From Enoplolaimus lenunculus (taxonomy: Eukaryota > Nematoda > Enoplea > Enoplida > Thoracostomopsidae): a DNA stretch of 64,000 nt. The notes under the pieces were generated by a model. That model was given only the letters and a program-made list of their open reading frames with translations, was not told the DNA's origin and did not search any database. Location: positions 62,001 through 126,000 of the forward strand of contig JASANG010000228.1 in assembly GCA_030248215.1 (NCBI GenBank), given 5' to 3'. Made by a program: the position numbers and the translations under genes. This document shows, piece after piece, positions 10,574 through 20,347 of this stretch (its first letter is position 1; each line of letters starts with the position of its first letter).

Positions 10574-11064
10574 CAAATTTGCCATCCACCTTTAATTGGA
10601 AATTGTTTTTAATAAAATTTTATGAGTTTGGCAAATTTTTGTTCTGCAAACAAAATAAAATTCACATCATATTATTGTCTGCATGATTAAACTTTTTACA
10701 AGCTAAAACGACTCGATTGAAAGGTGAGACGGGACCAGATATCGGTTTCGGTTTTCGGTAAACATTGGTGTCCGTTTCTGTCATAGAAATGCTGAACGTT
10801 CCGTTATTTATATGCTCAAAATTTTAGTTTGTGACATTTTAGTCTTAGAAACTTGTGTTTCTATTTAATCGGAATAAAATTAGTTTTTCTTCTATAGTCT
10901 AAACCGGATTGCCCGTATATCTGAGAATAAGTTTGGGCTGGAAACAGCAGCCAATGCATGATGTTGTGACGATTGTGGTTAAAAAATTTCTGTTTTTTAC
11001 TTTTATTGCTGAAGTTTAGAAATAATCGATGAAAAGTTTAGAATCGTGTTCCCTCCGCATGTTT

Positions 11065-11274
11065 GGCCATTGCAAAGAACAGATGCGGAACTGTATTATA
11101 AGCATATTCCTAAGCCTAAGCCTAAGCCTAAGCTAAGCGTAAGCGTAAGAATGAGCATATTCCTAAACCTAAGCGTAAGCCTAAACCTAATCCAAGCAAA
11201 AAAATAGTCTTAAGCTTAAGCTTACTCTATCGCAGTTCCAAAGAAAAACGTTCCGCCCCTGTATTGCGAGCGCC
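11065..11274 (+). mobile_element. Telomere-motif MITE, type B
   Basis: Left GGCCATTGCAAAGAACAG, two TAAGCC blocks each preceded by GCATATTCC, tail TTAAGCTTAAGCTTACTC, right end CGTTCCGCCCCTG. The last bases are diverged. Confidence 0.8.
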
Positions 11275-11324
11275 AATGAAAACTGTGAGCACTAAAAATT
11301 ATTGTCTCAACATATTTCATTAGT

Positions 11325-11505
11325 GGGCAGGGCCGCTGCTCCAGTAGTATAAGCATATCCCTAAGCGTAAGTCTAAACCAATGCGCAAGAATGAGTTTAT
11401 GCCTAATACTAAACCAAAACGAAAAAATTCGTCTAAAGCTTAACCTTTACTCTATTAATGCAGTTACGCAGAAAAGCGGTCCGACCCTGATCTTTACATT
11501 GGTCC
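11325..11505 (+). mobile_element. Telomere-motif MITE, diverged
   Basis: It has the GCAGGGCCGCTGCTCCAGT left part, GTATAAGCATATCCC, scattered CCTAA units and the right end GACCCTGATCTTTACATTGG. Confidence 0.7.
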
Positions 11506-11532
11506 ATTTATGTAATCAATGTTTCGTATTTG

Positions 11533-11751
11533 GGCCCATGTATAGAACAGGGCCGGATCGTTTTCCCAAGGGACTATAATAGAGTCAGATTAAGCTTTAG
11601 ACTATTTTTTGCTTAGGCTTAAGCTTAGGTTTAAGCTTAGGCTTAAGGTTAGGCTTAGGTTTAGGCTTAAGCTCATCCATACGCTTAGGCTTAGGCTTAG
11701 GCTTAGGAACAAGCTTATACTACTGTTACGGCCCTGTTCTATACATGAGCC
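11533..11751 (-). mobile_element. Telomere-motif MITE, type A, with perfect 8-bp target duplication
   Basis: Left GGCCCATGTATAGAACAGGG and right CCCTGTTCTATACATGAGCC are inverted. The octamer CGTATTTG lies immediately outside both ends (11525-11532 and 11752-11759). Two runs of TTAGGC/TTAAGC, the second a near-pure run of four, flank the spacer TCATCCATACG. Confidence 0.92.
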
Positions 11752-12097
11752 CGTATTTGTAAAGCGGTAAACTTTCTACTTTTACAGCCTAAAAACGTTG
11801 CTTTGTATTTTACAATTTGAAAAAATATTCTCAGAGCATTGTTCTGTGGAAACTACTTTTAACGGTTTCAAGTGTCAATTTTTGATCGCTTTTATAAGTT
11901 TCAAATGTGTTTGCAAATTTTTAAAAAAAGAATCTTTAAGATGTTAAGTTCCCATGCAAAATGTATGGAATCTTGTTGCAAAAAAATTTGCTTTTACTTT
12001 ACAAACTTCTCAGGTGCAAACAATAAAATAGTGGCATTCACTGTTTAAGACAGGTCTCGACTGCCGCTGAGAGCTGAATCTGAAAATCATTTCATGC

Positions 12098-12880
12098 AGG
12101 ATGCAAACCGAAGTGAAAAATACCTGGAGTCGGGGGTAAAAAATTTGCCCGAAGTAAAAAATACCTGGAGTCGGGAGTAAAAAATTTGCCCGTAGTGAAA
12201 AATACCTGGAGTCGGGGGTAAAAAATTTGCCCGTAGTGAAAAATACCTGGAGTCGGGGGTAAAAAATTTGCCCGAAGTAAAAAATACCTGGAGTCGGGAG
12301 TAAAAAATTTGCCCGTAGTGAAAAATACCTGGAGTCGGGGGTAAAAAATTTGCCCGTAGTGAAAAATACCTGGAGTCGGGGGTAAAAAATTTGCCCGAAG
12401 TGAAAAATACCTGGAGTCGGGGGTAAAAAATTTGCCCGAAGTGAAAAATACCTGGAGTCGGGGGTAAAAAATTTGCCCGAAGTGAAAAATACCTGGAGTC
12501 GGGGGTAAATAATTTGCCCGTAGTGAAAAATACCTGGAGTCGGGGGTAAAAGATTTGCACGAAGTGAAAAATACCTGGAGTCGGGGGTAAAAAATTTGCC
12601 TGTAGTGAAAAATACCTGGAGTCGGGGGTAAAAAATTTGCCCGAAGGGAAAAATACCTGGAGTCGGGGGTAAAAAATTTGCCCGAAGTAAAAAATACCTG
12701 GAGTCGGGGGTAAAATATTTGCCGGAGCTCGAGCCGGATGGCAAGCCTGAGGTGAGGTGTGAAACTATGCAAAATTTCACTACCGAAATTGCCGAAACTT
12801 CCGGCAGAATTTCAACCGGAACCGCAGACGGAGGTCCATTTTGTGTCGGAGCCGGAGGCAGACCTCAGGCTGTACCCTGC
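12098..12880. mobile_element. hAT-like element containing an expanded minisatellite
   Basis: Left CAGGATGCAAACCG and right CAGGCTGTACCCTG resemble the CAGGGTGCAACCGG termini. The GGAGCCGGAGGCAGACCT block near the right end is shared with other copies. Most of the interior is the 41-bp array described separately. A type A telomere-motif MITE is inserted right at its right edge. Confidence 0.6.
12110..12722. repeat. 41-bp minisatellite, about 15 units
   Basis: The unit begins TACCTGGAGTCGGGGGTAAA and continues AAATTTGCCC then GAAGTGAAAAA. Units differ mainly at single positions (CCGAAG/CCGTAG, GTGAAA/GTAAAA). Because the unit is free of stops on the minus strand and 41 is not a multiple of 3, all three minus frames stay open. 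These are not genes. Confidence 0.95.
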
Positions 12881-12883
12881 TTC

Positions 12884-13074
12884 AACCCATGTATAGAACA
12901 GGGCCGGAACAGTAGTATAAGCATATTCCTAAGCCTAAGCCTAAGCCTCAGCGTATGGATGAGCGTATTTCTAAGCCTAAGCCTAAGCCTAAGACTACGC
13001 AAAAAATTAGTCTAAAGCTTAAACTGACTCATAGCGCTCCGCAAAACGATCCGGCCCTGTTCTATACATGGGCC
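12884..13074 (+). mobile_element. Telomere-motif MITE, type A
   Basis: Left ACCCATGTATAGAACAGGG, right CCCTGTTCTATACATGGGCC. Two (CCTAAG)n blocks are separated by CGTATGGATGAGCGTATTTC. The flanks TGCTTCAA and CGCTTCCT may be a worn duplication. Confidence 0.88.
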
Positions 13075-13869
13075 CGCTTCCTAGCTATTTAAAACCGAAA
13101 ATGTGTTTTTAATTTTGGTTCCAACAAAAAAATTTTAACCTTTGTGCACTGGTGGTTTCTGTAGTTAACCTAATCTACGAATATTTTCTAAAGTTATCTC
13201 TATTTTACTGCCAGACCCACGCCGTCTTAGAAAGTCAAATTTTAGTGGTTTACAGCAAATCATCGTGGTCAGTCTGCACAATGTTTAGAGAGGTGTCAAC
13301 AATTTCGGGTGGGGCGTCGAGTTAGCACAAGCTTTATTTCTATACACATGGGTGTCCGTGGTAGCGACAACGGGGGGGCGCAGCTAGCAAGTTTCATATA
13401 GGTACTTATATTATACAGAGCAGAAAAATTGGGAAATTAGCCTAATTTCTATATAATATTCTCATAGCGAGAAGCCAGACGAATTTTTATGAAATTTATT
13501 AAATACTAACACGAAATGTTAGTTTTAGTAGCAGGTTCGCTTTTAATTAATATATGTTCCAGTTTTACCGCATTTTCACACCCTAAGCCAATATTCGATG
13601 ACGGCACCTATGTATTTAGTGCAATTGAATTGCATGCGGTTGTCTTTGATCGTAAAACGGTGGAAGGGGTACACACCATTGACGTTGTTTGAAAAATTTC
13701 TGTGTCGATTATAAAACAGAACTGAATGTTCTGTGAAAGTTTAAAATTTCAGCGATTTTCTATAAACAGTTGCAATGGCAGCGCCTAGTACTGATTGTTT
13801 CAGCCTGTATGCTTTTATATTATGATGTATATTATATATTATGATGTATATTATATATTGATATATATT

Positions 13870-14495
13870 ATAGATAGACACCGGATATTCGGATATCCGA
13901 ATACGAAAAATATACGGATATGTATCCAAAATGAAATATGTATCCGGATATCCGAATATCTGAAATGCTACTGTGTAAAAATATTGTTGGAATAATTTGC
14001 ATTGTCTCACAACAAAAGTAGCTGGAGTTGACGAAACGAAATTCTGTATTCAAACCTCAGTCAGAATATTGAACTGAATTCTTGACGATTATTGTGAGCA
14101 GATTTCGTTTTTCGGTGCATAGTGTTTATAAAATTTACACATCATGTTTGACTTTAGTCTTTCTCCAGTTACTGCCAGAAAAGTTTTTATAATTCAGTAT
14201 CATATTGAAAACATTTCTCTTATTACATCTTGTTCGATACTGTCATAAGCTCGGTCGTGTGGTGGACATTGTGTATGAAAAGTAGTTTAGTGTTCGAATG
14301 CTTTGTCGTTTAAAATTGCGATAAATTTTATTGGTACATTTAAGATGACGCTATACTTTTGATGACGTCCGGCGACGTCCGTCATCGTACGGCACTGTAC
14401 AGCAAAGCACATGAATTTCTACATAACATCGCATAACAATTCAGAAACAAAATTGTTTTAACTTTCTGTGCCGCACGGCAAGCATTGTTCCGCCC
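13870..14495 (+). repeat. Dispersed ~600-base repeat, copy 1 (unknown class)
   Basis: Starting with a palindromic GGATATCCGAATA segment, the stretch is matched in inverted orientation by 25590-26180. Shared blocks include TCAGAATATT, CAGAAAAGTTTTTATA, TATTGAAAACATTTCT, ATACTGTCATA, GTGTTCGAATGCTT and GATGACG plus CTATACTT. It has no coding capacity in either copy. It ends near GGCAAGCATTGTTCCGC. Confidence 0.75.
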
Positions 14496-15154
14496 TTATC
14501 TATTACAAATTTTTCTACAGTTTATAAAATTTATATGGTAACTGTTGGCATGTATGCGTAAGCTTATAGTTATTTCGTGTACACAATAAACAGTTTTATT
14601 CCTATGAAGGGAAAAAGAGCTTCTTAATAGTCTTGGCATTTATTTTTAACAATTTGTCCCCAACAGAAGTTTTTTGGTGCAAAATTGCGTTTCAAAACAT
14701 TTACCAGCCCGCTGCCCATTAGAAATTTCTAGATCTGCCGCTGAAAGCGTGGCACCCCTAAAACTAACATGGGCTGATGTTTGTACGTTTTAGCGTAATT
14801 GTATTTCAATAGGTTCTTTATTCTTGGACGTAAAACGACTCATGTATGTATAAATCGAGGGCAGGGTGACATTCGATAGAATCTCTGTTGCAGTGGTTTT
14901 AATCAGACGAAGACAAACCAAATCAGGCCAATTTCAAATGGCTAACGCAAATATTTATTAGTCTGTAGCAATCTTCTAAACCGAATACCCAGCATTATTG
15001 ACGCAGCGCAGAATAAATAACTATTTTTAGAATTGTATGTTTTACGCTGATAACAACCAGCTTGTGGGTCAGGGTACTTCCTTTAGAGCAACAAGTTAAA
15101 AAAGTGCTTAACAAACGAAAATTGATGTTTGGAAACCCAAAATTACGCAAAATC

Positions 15155-15258
15155 GAATTTCGGATATCCGAACTAGAAAATTTAATTTCCGATATCCGTA
15201 TAAATATACGGCAAGAATTGCCAGAATATCCGGATATGAATAAGTATCCGATGCCCAT
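15155..15258. repeat. Palindromic GGATATCCGAATA element
   Basis: Repeated CGGATATCCG and CCGATATCC words end in AGTATCCGATGCCCAT. The family also appears at 13877-13968, 26080-26180 and 46534-46632. The last copy shows the inverted ends ATGGGCACCGGATA / TATCCGATGCCCAT. Confidence 0.65.
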
Positions 15259-15276
15259 CACTAATATATTACTAAA

Positions 15277-15317
15277 GCTGGAATGCCCCACATACGTATT
15301 TTGGGCAACGTTTCAAC
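15277..15317. repeat. Short palindromic repeat (CCCCACATACGTATTTTGGG)
   Basis: GCTGGAATGCCCCACATACG then TATTTTGGGCAACGTTTC. Same family as 4274-4311. Confidence 0.7.
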
Positions 15318-15587
15318 TGTGGTAATGATTGTTTCCAGAGACAGCATATATATGCATATTAGAGCACAATCCTTAAAGAATTTTGTGACGAAGATTTTAG
15401 GGTTGCAAATTTGTAACCACGTTAACTAGTATATATAATTACACTGAGCAATGGAGTATCACGGTTTATACCAAAAATTGTATATAACAAGGGATCACAT
15501 TGATTGAAGAGTGACGTGAATTTTTAAGTTGCTTTTCAACATTAGGTCGTTTATAAATTTGATGCATTATAATTATCACAGATATGC

Positions 15588-15924
15588 GGACCAATGTAAC
15601 GAACAGGGCCGTAACAGCGTCATATCCTAAAACCGGTCAACTTTGAGGGGCGTAACAGTAGATTAAGCGTATTCCTAAGCCTAAGCTTAAGCCCAAGCGT
15701 TGCAAAAATGAGTTCCTAAGCCTAGGCCTAAGCAAAGAAAGTAATCTAGAATTTAAACCTACTCTTTTATAGACCCACCAGAAACCGGGACGTCCCTTAA
15801 AGTAACATGGGTCCTTAAGCCTACAGCTGGATCCTAAACCCTAAGCAAAAAATGGTCAAAAGTTTAAGCTTGCTTTACGGCTATCCCGCGAAAAAACGGT
15901 CCGCTCCTGATCTTTACATGGGCC
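15588..15924 (+). mobile_element. Telomere-motif MITE type B interrupted by a type C copy
   Basis: The outer element starts GGACCAATGTAACGAACAGGG and ends CTGATCTTTACATGGGCC. Its TAAGCC zone is split by a second element at 15633-15814, after which TTAAGCCTACAGC resumes the outer copy. Confidence 0.8.
15633..15814 (+). mobile_element. Telomere-motif MITE, type C, nested
   Basis: It starts GGTCAACTTTGAGGGGCGTA and ends CCCTTAAAGTAACATGGGTCC, the type C termini, with a CCTAAGCCTAAGC zone between. It lies inside the 15588-15924 element, so it is the younger insertion. Confidence 0.78.
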
Positions 15925-16132
15925 GAGATACGTGTCATATATTACAGATTACAAACAGCAGGTATATGAATCGCTCAGTTCAAATACGTTCAAACCTTAT
16001 CGATTGAACCTTCGACATAAATTTTAGCCTCTACAGGACTTGATCGTCATTGTAACGCTAAACCTTAGTACGAAATTTTAGTTTTGATCGATATTGAAAA
16101 AGGCTGGGTGCACCGTCATTTAGATTCGCCAG

Positions 16133-16322
16133 TGGTAAAGATCAGGGGTGGAACGTTTTCCTGTGGGACTGCAATAGATTAAGTTTAAGTTTTAGAGTAT
16201 TTTTTTGCTTGGCTTAGGCTTAGGCTTAGTCGTAGGCTTACGAATATGATCATTTTTACGCTTAGGCTTACGCTTAGGAATATGGTTATAATACTGTTCC
16301 GCCCCTGTTGTTTACATTGGCC
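16133..16322 (-). mobile_element. Telomere-motif MITE, type B
   Basis: Left TGGTAAAGATCAGGGGTGG, right CCCCTGTTGTTTACATTGGCC. The interior reads GCTTGGCTTAGGCTTAGGC and a second TTAGGC block after CATTTTTACGC. Confidence 0.82.
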
Positions 16323-16781
16323 CAAATTGCTAATCCCAATTCACGTGCACCTGTTGCCAAGTGTCGTTGATCAAACTGCTTATTCAGCATTAATGTTTAC
16401 TAAAAACAGTTTCGCTGAAAAATGACGTCACATTTGTTTACAATCCCATCATTCAACACGCGATGCAACTTTAATATATTCAACTCGAGTAAAAGTTCGC
16501 ACAACTTCACCGGTGGAGTGACGGATCAAAAGACGGCAGGATCACCCATACCATGGTTGCAGTCGACAGGGATCAAAGCACCATTTTGCAATTAAGATAT
16601 AGTTTTGAAGCTGTGGGTTTGGCATCTCGGATGCATCGCTCGCCAAACTTTTTTCACTATCGCGTATCTCCATTGGTTGAGCTGAATTTCTGTAAACTGT
16701 ATACTGCGTATTTAAAACTTTAACTAAAGTTTGCCAAGTTTAATTTTAGATTATTGAAACATATCGTTTCATTGTTAAAAC

Positions 16782-16977
16782 TGCCCGTGTTTACTTTAAC
16801 GGGCGTCCAGGTTTCTATGGTGGGTTTATAAAAAGAGTAGGTTTAGATTCTATATTACATTGTTTTTTGCTTAGGCTTAGGTTTAGAGGAACTCATCACT
16901 GCAACGTTTAGGCTTAGACTTCGGTTTAGGAATACGCTTAATCTACTGTTTACGCCCCTTAAAAAGTAAAATTGGTC
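16782..16977 (-). mobile_element. Telomere-motif MITE, type C, with perfect 8-bp duplication
   Basis: Ends TGCCCGTGTTTACTTTAACG and CCCCTTAAAAAGTAAAATTGG. GTTAAAAC flanks both sides (16774-16781, 16978-16985). Inner marks are CGTCCAGGTTTCTATGGTGG, GCTTAGGCTTAGGTTTAG and CTCATCACTGCAACG. Confidence 0.88.
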
Positions 16978-17376
16978 GTTAAAACAATGTTGCAGTTTTA
17001 AGAGTCGTTGCCGTAACGTACACATCCGCGTGGTTGCTGCAATCAATAATGTGTACAGTTTGTGTAAATGTTTTCATAAGCGATTATGGACGGGAAACAT
17101 CGTAAGTTACACAAATTCTGCGAAAGGTTAAACGGGTAATTCGCTTATCAGTTCAGTATAAACTGACTTTTTGCAGATTTATATGCATGTGATTTTCAGC
17201 GCAACAGTTTCAATTTGATTTCGACGTCTGTTGATCAAAAATATACTAATTTTCAACAGCATATCTTAGGTCTTGAGAAATCATGGTTCAACCGGATACC
17301 AAAAAATGTTGGATTCGGAATTGGATTGTTCATTATCTGGTTCCGGCAGTGGCTGGAGCAGGAGACGGATATTTAG

Positions 17377-17578
17377 GGCCCATGTATAGAACGGGGCCGC
17401 ATCGTTTTCCGGAGGGGCTATAATAGAGTCAGTTTAAGCTTTAGACCAATTTTTTTGCTTAGGCTTAGGCTTAGGTTTAGACTTAGGCTTAGGAATAGGC
17501 TCATCCATACGCTTAGGTTTAGGCTTAGGCTTAGGAATATGCTTATACTACTGCTCCGGCCCTGTTGAATACATGGCC
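17377..17578 (-). mobile_element. Telomere-motif MITE, type A
   Basis: Left GGCCCATGTATAGAACGGGG, right CCCTGTTGAATACATGGCC. It has two TTAGGC blocks around AGGCTCATCCATACGC. The flanks ATATTTAG and GTATTTAG match in 7 of 8 positions. Confidence 0.88.
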
Positions 17579-17871
17579 GTATTTAGTATATATACACATC
17601 GTTTTCGTAGCACAAAAATGGTGACAGATTTCAATAATTTAGTGCTGAAATTTACTAATTAAACCAACGAAAATATAATATTACTAATTGACACGCTGGT
17701 TAAAGGCATCAATTGTAAGAATTTAGTTTTAAATTGTAGTAGACATTTCATGACACATAACGTCTTTGATATAAATGTGTCTAAATGTTATATGCCAATT
17801 TCTAAGGTTCCGAATATAATTTTTTATAACAATTAAATGGTCATAATCTGTCATGTGAGGCCGACAACCTG

Positions 17872-18039
17872 CCCCATAGCTAGTTTACCTAATTAGGGGG
17901 GGTGAGAAAGTTTTCAGGAGGGGCATACAATTCATTTCGATGACTTACAAGGTGGTAGGTTAAAAAATTTTCTAGGAGCGCTGAACTTTTCGACGGGGGG
18001 AGCTGAGCCCCTTCTGCCTCCTCTCTCTGGCTACGGACT
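17872..18039. mobile_element. MITE, GGCCCGTAGCCA family
   Basis: Ends CCCCATAGCTAG and TGGCTACGG. The shared interior reads TGAGAAAGTTTTCAGGAGGGGC and GATGACTTACAAGG. Other copies lie at 20755-20914, 47003-47164, 47411-47579, 54540-54700 and 61110-61272. Confidence 0.65.
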
Positions 18040-18260
18040 CGTCAGTAACGCATTTTTTGGCTATTACAATCGCATGTCAACTGTGCACACATTTGTGCTC
18101 ATCGCTTTTAAGCACAGTTATATTCGTGAGTGATTACCGTTACGTTTATAACTTAAATGTTTCAGATTCGCGAGCTCCTAGGGGACGGAACTCTATTAAG
18201 TCCCCAGAAACCAATATTTGTCCAACAACTTTTTTGTTATTTTGGCTACGGGATTAAAAG

Positions 18261-18528
18261 TACACTGCAAAAAATGGTGAGTTAAATTGACTCTCTCCGA
18301 AATAGGCTTTTCCTGACTACAATAAACTGAGTCAAAATCCGACTGCTCCAGAGTCAAACGTGCGACTCAGTGAGTCGAATTTGACTCCGCCAGATTCAAA
18401 TTCGACTCACTGAGCGACTCATTGAGTCGAATTTGACTCTGGGGGAGTCGAATTTTGACTAAGTATACACAGTCCGGAAAAGCCTATTTCGGGGAGAGTC
18501 AATTTGACTAACCATTTTTTGCAGTGTA
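18261..18528. mobile_element. TA-flanked MITE, CACTGCAAAAAATGG family
   Basis: TACACTGCAAAAAATGGTGA at left is inverted as CCATTTTTTGCAGTGTA at right. Inner pairs are CTCTCCGAAATAGGCTTTTC / GAAAAGCCTATTTCGGGGAG. The interior has GAGTCGAATTTGACTC palindromes. TA duplications suggest a mariner/Tc1-type mobiliser. Confidence 0.88.
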
Positions 18529-19359
18529 TAGTTACTCCCTGTAAGGTAGCATCCAATTCAACGTTCCCTTTCCACAAGAATTATCAGCAATGTTTTTTGT
18601 GCAAAAAATGCGACGTTTTTGAGTTTAAAACAACTGTGTTACAGTCTGTAGAACTGAAGGTGTATTATTTTCTGTTTTGCACTGTTTTTATATTTTACAC
18701 AGGTATTGCAGATTGCAGATTGCACATTGCTTTGTTGTTGATATGTTTGTTTGCCGATTTGAGGCTGAGTAAAGATAGTGGTCGTGCGCATGCAGACTGC
18801 GTTTTCACGTGTCGTTACCAGCGGCAGTAGCAAGGTTTAACATTATACTTGAGGCGTTCGAACAACAAACAGTCTTTTCAACCAGGATTTGCTCATTCTT
18901 AACGGCGATGATGAATGCAAATTGTATTTTACTGTTTTTTAAAAACTCGTCAACCTGGTTGCAATATTTGTAACCCAATCTTGCGATATTTAAGTTTGTA
19001 TTCGCAACTTGAAACCCTTTGAAACAATATGCACGAATCGTAACAAAATGTACGCTATACTATTTTGATTTGCATAGTTATATAAAAATCGGTTTTGAAC
19101 GTTGTCCAAAATATGTACGTGGTGCATTTCAGCTTTAATAATATAGATTTGGATTTCGAAATTTTAGAAAGTCATGGACCCCCACATACAAAGTTTATGG
19201 TATTCACGCACCCAGCTGAACCGTTATGTTGGCGATCCTGGGGTCTTATTGGATTTATAATCAATCGGGCACAATTTTGTGCTTACAAAAACCAAAATAT
19301 TAGCCGCGAACATACTATTCATGGTTTATCTCACTCTCGACAATTTGTTTCCAAAAGTC

Positions 19360-19516
19360 GGCCAATGTAAAGAACAAAGGCGGAACAGTATTATAAGCAT
19401 ACTCGTAAGCCTAAGCCTAAGCCTAAGCCAAGCAAAAAAAATTAGTCTAACGCTAATAAACTTACTCTTTTCAAGTCCCACAGAAAAGCGCTCCGCCGCT
19501 GATCTTTACATCGGCC
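19360..19516 (+). mobile_element. Telomere-motif MITE, type B
   Basis: Left GGCCAATGTAAAGAACAAAG, right GATCTTTACATCGGCC. The flanks CAAAAGTC and CAAAAGTG are a 7-of-8 duplication. One TAAGCC run of three units is present. Confidence 0.88.
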
Positions 19517-19918
19517 CAAAAGTGTTTGCTGAAAAAAATCGAGTTTCCATCGAAAGCTTAAATTAGTGCCTCTAAACGACCAAAAGTCAAGTTGCAGGCT
19601 CGCAACTGCACCGCAGTTAAGCGGACTCCTTCGCCCCCCCCCTGCGAACCAATAGTTGTTCCACAGTAACCAAAGAATTTTGTGTCAGGAAAACGCTCTC
19701 AACCCCATATGCATCTTCCTGCTGTCGTCTTTGTAAACATTTTCCAGTTGTGGACGCTTCAAGTTCAATAGTTTCAAAAAAGAACTCGATATGAAGATAC
19801 TCGTTTAAGCTGTATAATCTAAGTCGTGTCGTTTAATTTTATATTTATGGAGTTAAAGTAGTTTCTGTCCAACTTAATGCAATACAACTTTCAAAAGACT
19901 GCAAAAAATTTCTGTAGC

Positions 19919-20146
19919 TACACTCCAAAAAATGGGGAGGGAGCGAAATTAACTCTCTCCGAAATAAGCTTTTCCTAACTACACAATCTGAGTCAAAATT
20001 ACACTCCGCCAGAGTCAAAATTGATTCACTGAATCGTTCAGTGACTCGAATTTGACTCTGGTGGAGTCGAATTTGATTCAATTTGTGTAGTCAGGAAAAG
20101 CCGATTTCGGAGAGAGTCAATTTGACTCGCCATTTTTTACAGTGTA
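19919..20146. mobile_element. TA-flanked MITE, CACTGCAAAAAATGG family
   Basis: Left CACTCCAAAAAATGGGGAG, right CGCCATTTTTTACAGTGTA. Inner pairs are CTCTCCGAAATAAGCTTTTC / GAAAAGCCGATTTCGGAGAG. Confidence 0.85.
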
Positions 20147-20347
20147 TAATCAGATTGCCAATTTTTTTCATTCAAAGTTGTGCTCGAGTTCAAATTATCC
20201 TCGCTCTTGAAGGCAGACCTGCGACATAACCCTAAGCGCAAACGCTGCACAAGTGTTGATTTCCCCAAAAATTGTCATACAAGGTTGTAGGACGTAAAAC
20301 AATATTATTCGTTTAAAGACTATATTATTGATTTACACTATTATCCA

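Larger units (their letters stand above)
6331..20347. other. 14-kb gene-poor, repeat-dense region
   Basis: I find no supportable gene. The frames here are short and cross repeats. Individually described elements fill much of it: telomere-motif MITEs, TA-flanked elements, two satellite-like arrays, and a dispersed 600-base repeat. The remaining stretches, such as 6680-7460, 10600-11060, 13080-13860, 14500-15100 and 18530-19350, are plain AT-rich DNA in which I see nothing specific. Confidence 0.6.

Noticed and set aside
12010-12780. Three overlapping minus-strand open frames of 157-256 codons with a repeating Pro/Phe peptide
   Set aside because: They are the three readings of a stop-free 41-bp minisatellite; frame rotates with each unit and no codon bias or homology supports a protein.
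19095-19370. Frame with ESHGPPHTKF, resembling a double-stranded-RNA-binding motif
   Set aside because: Only this short phrase fits, the rest of the domain is absent, and no splice partner was found.
6331-20347. Short frames in the gene-poor region as small secreted proteins
   Set aside because: Most overlap identified repeats, lack splice partners and show no family motifs.
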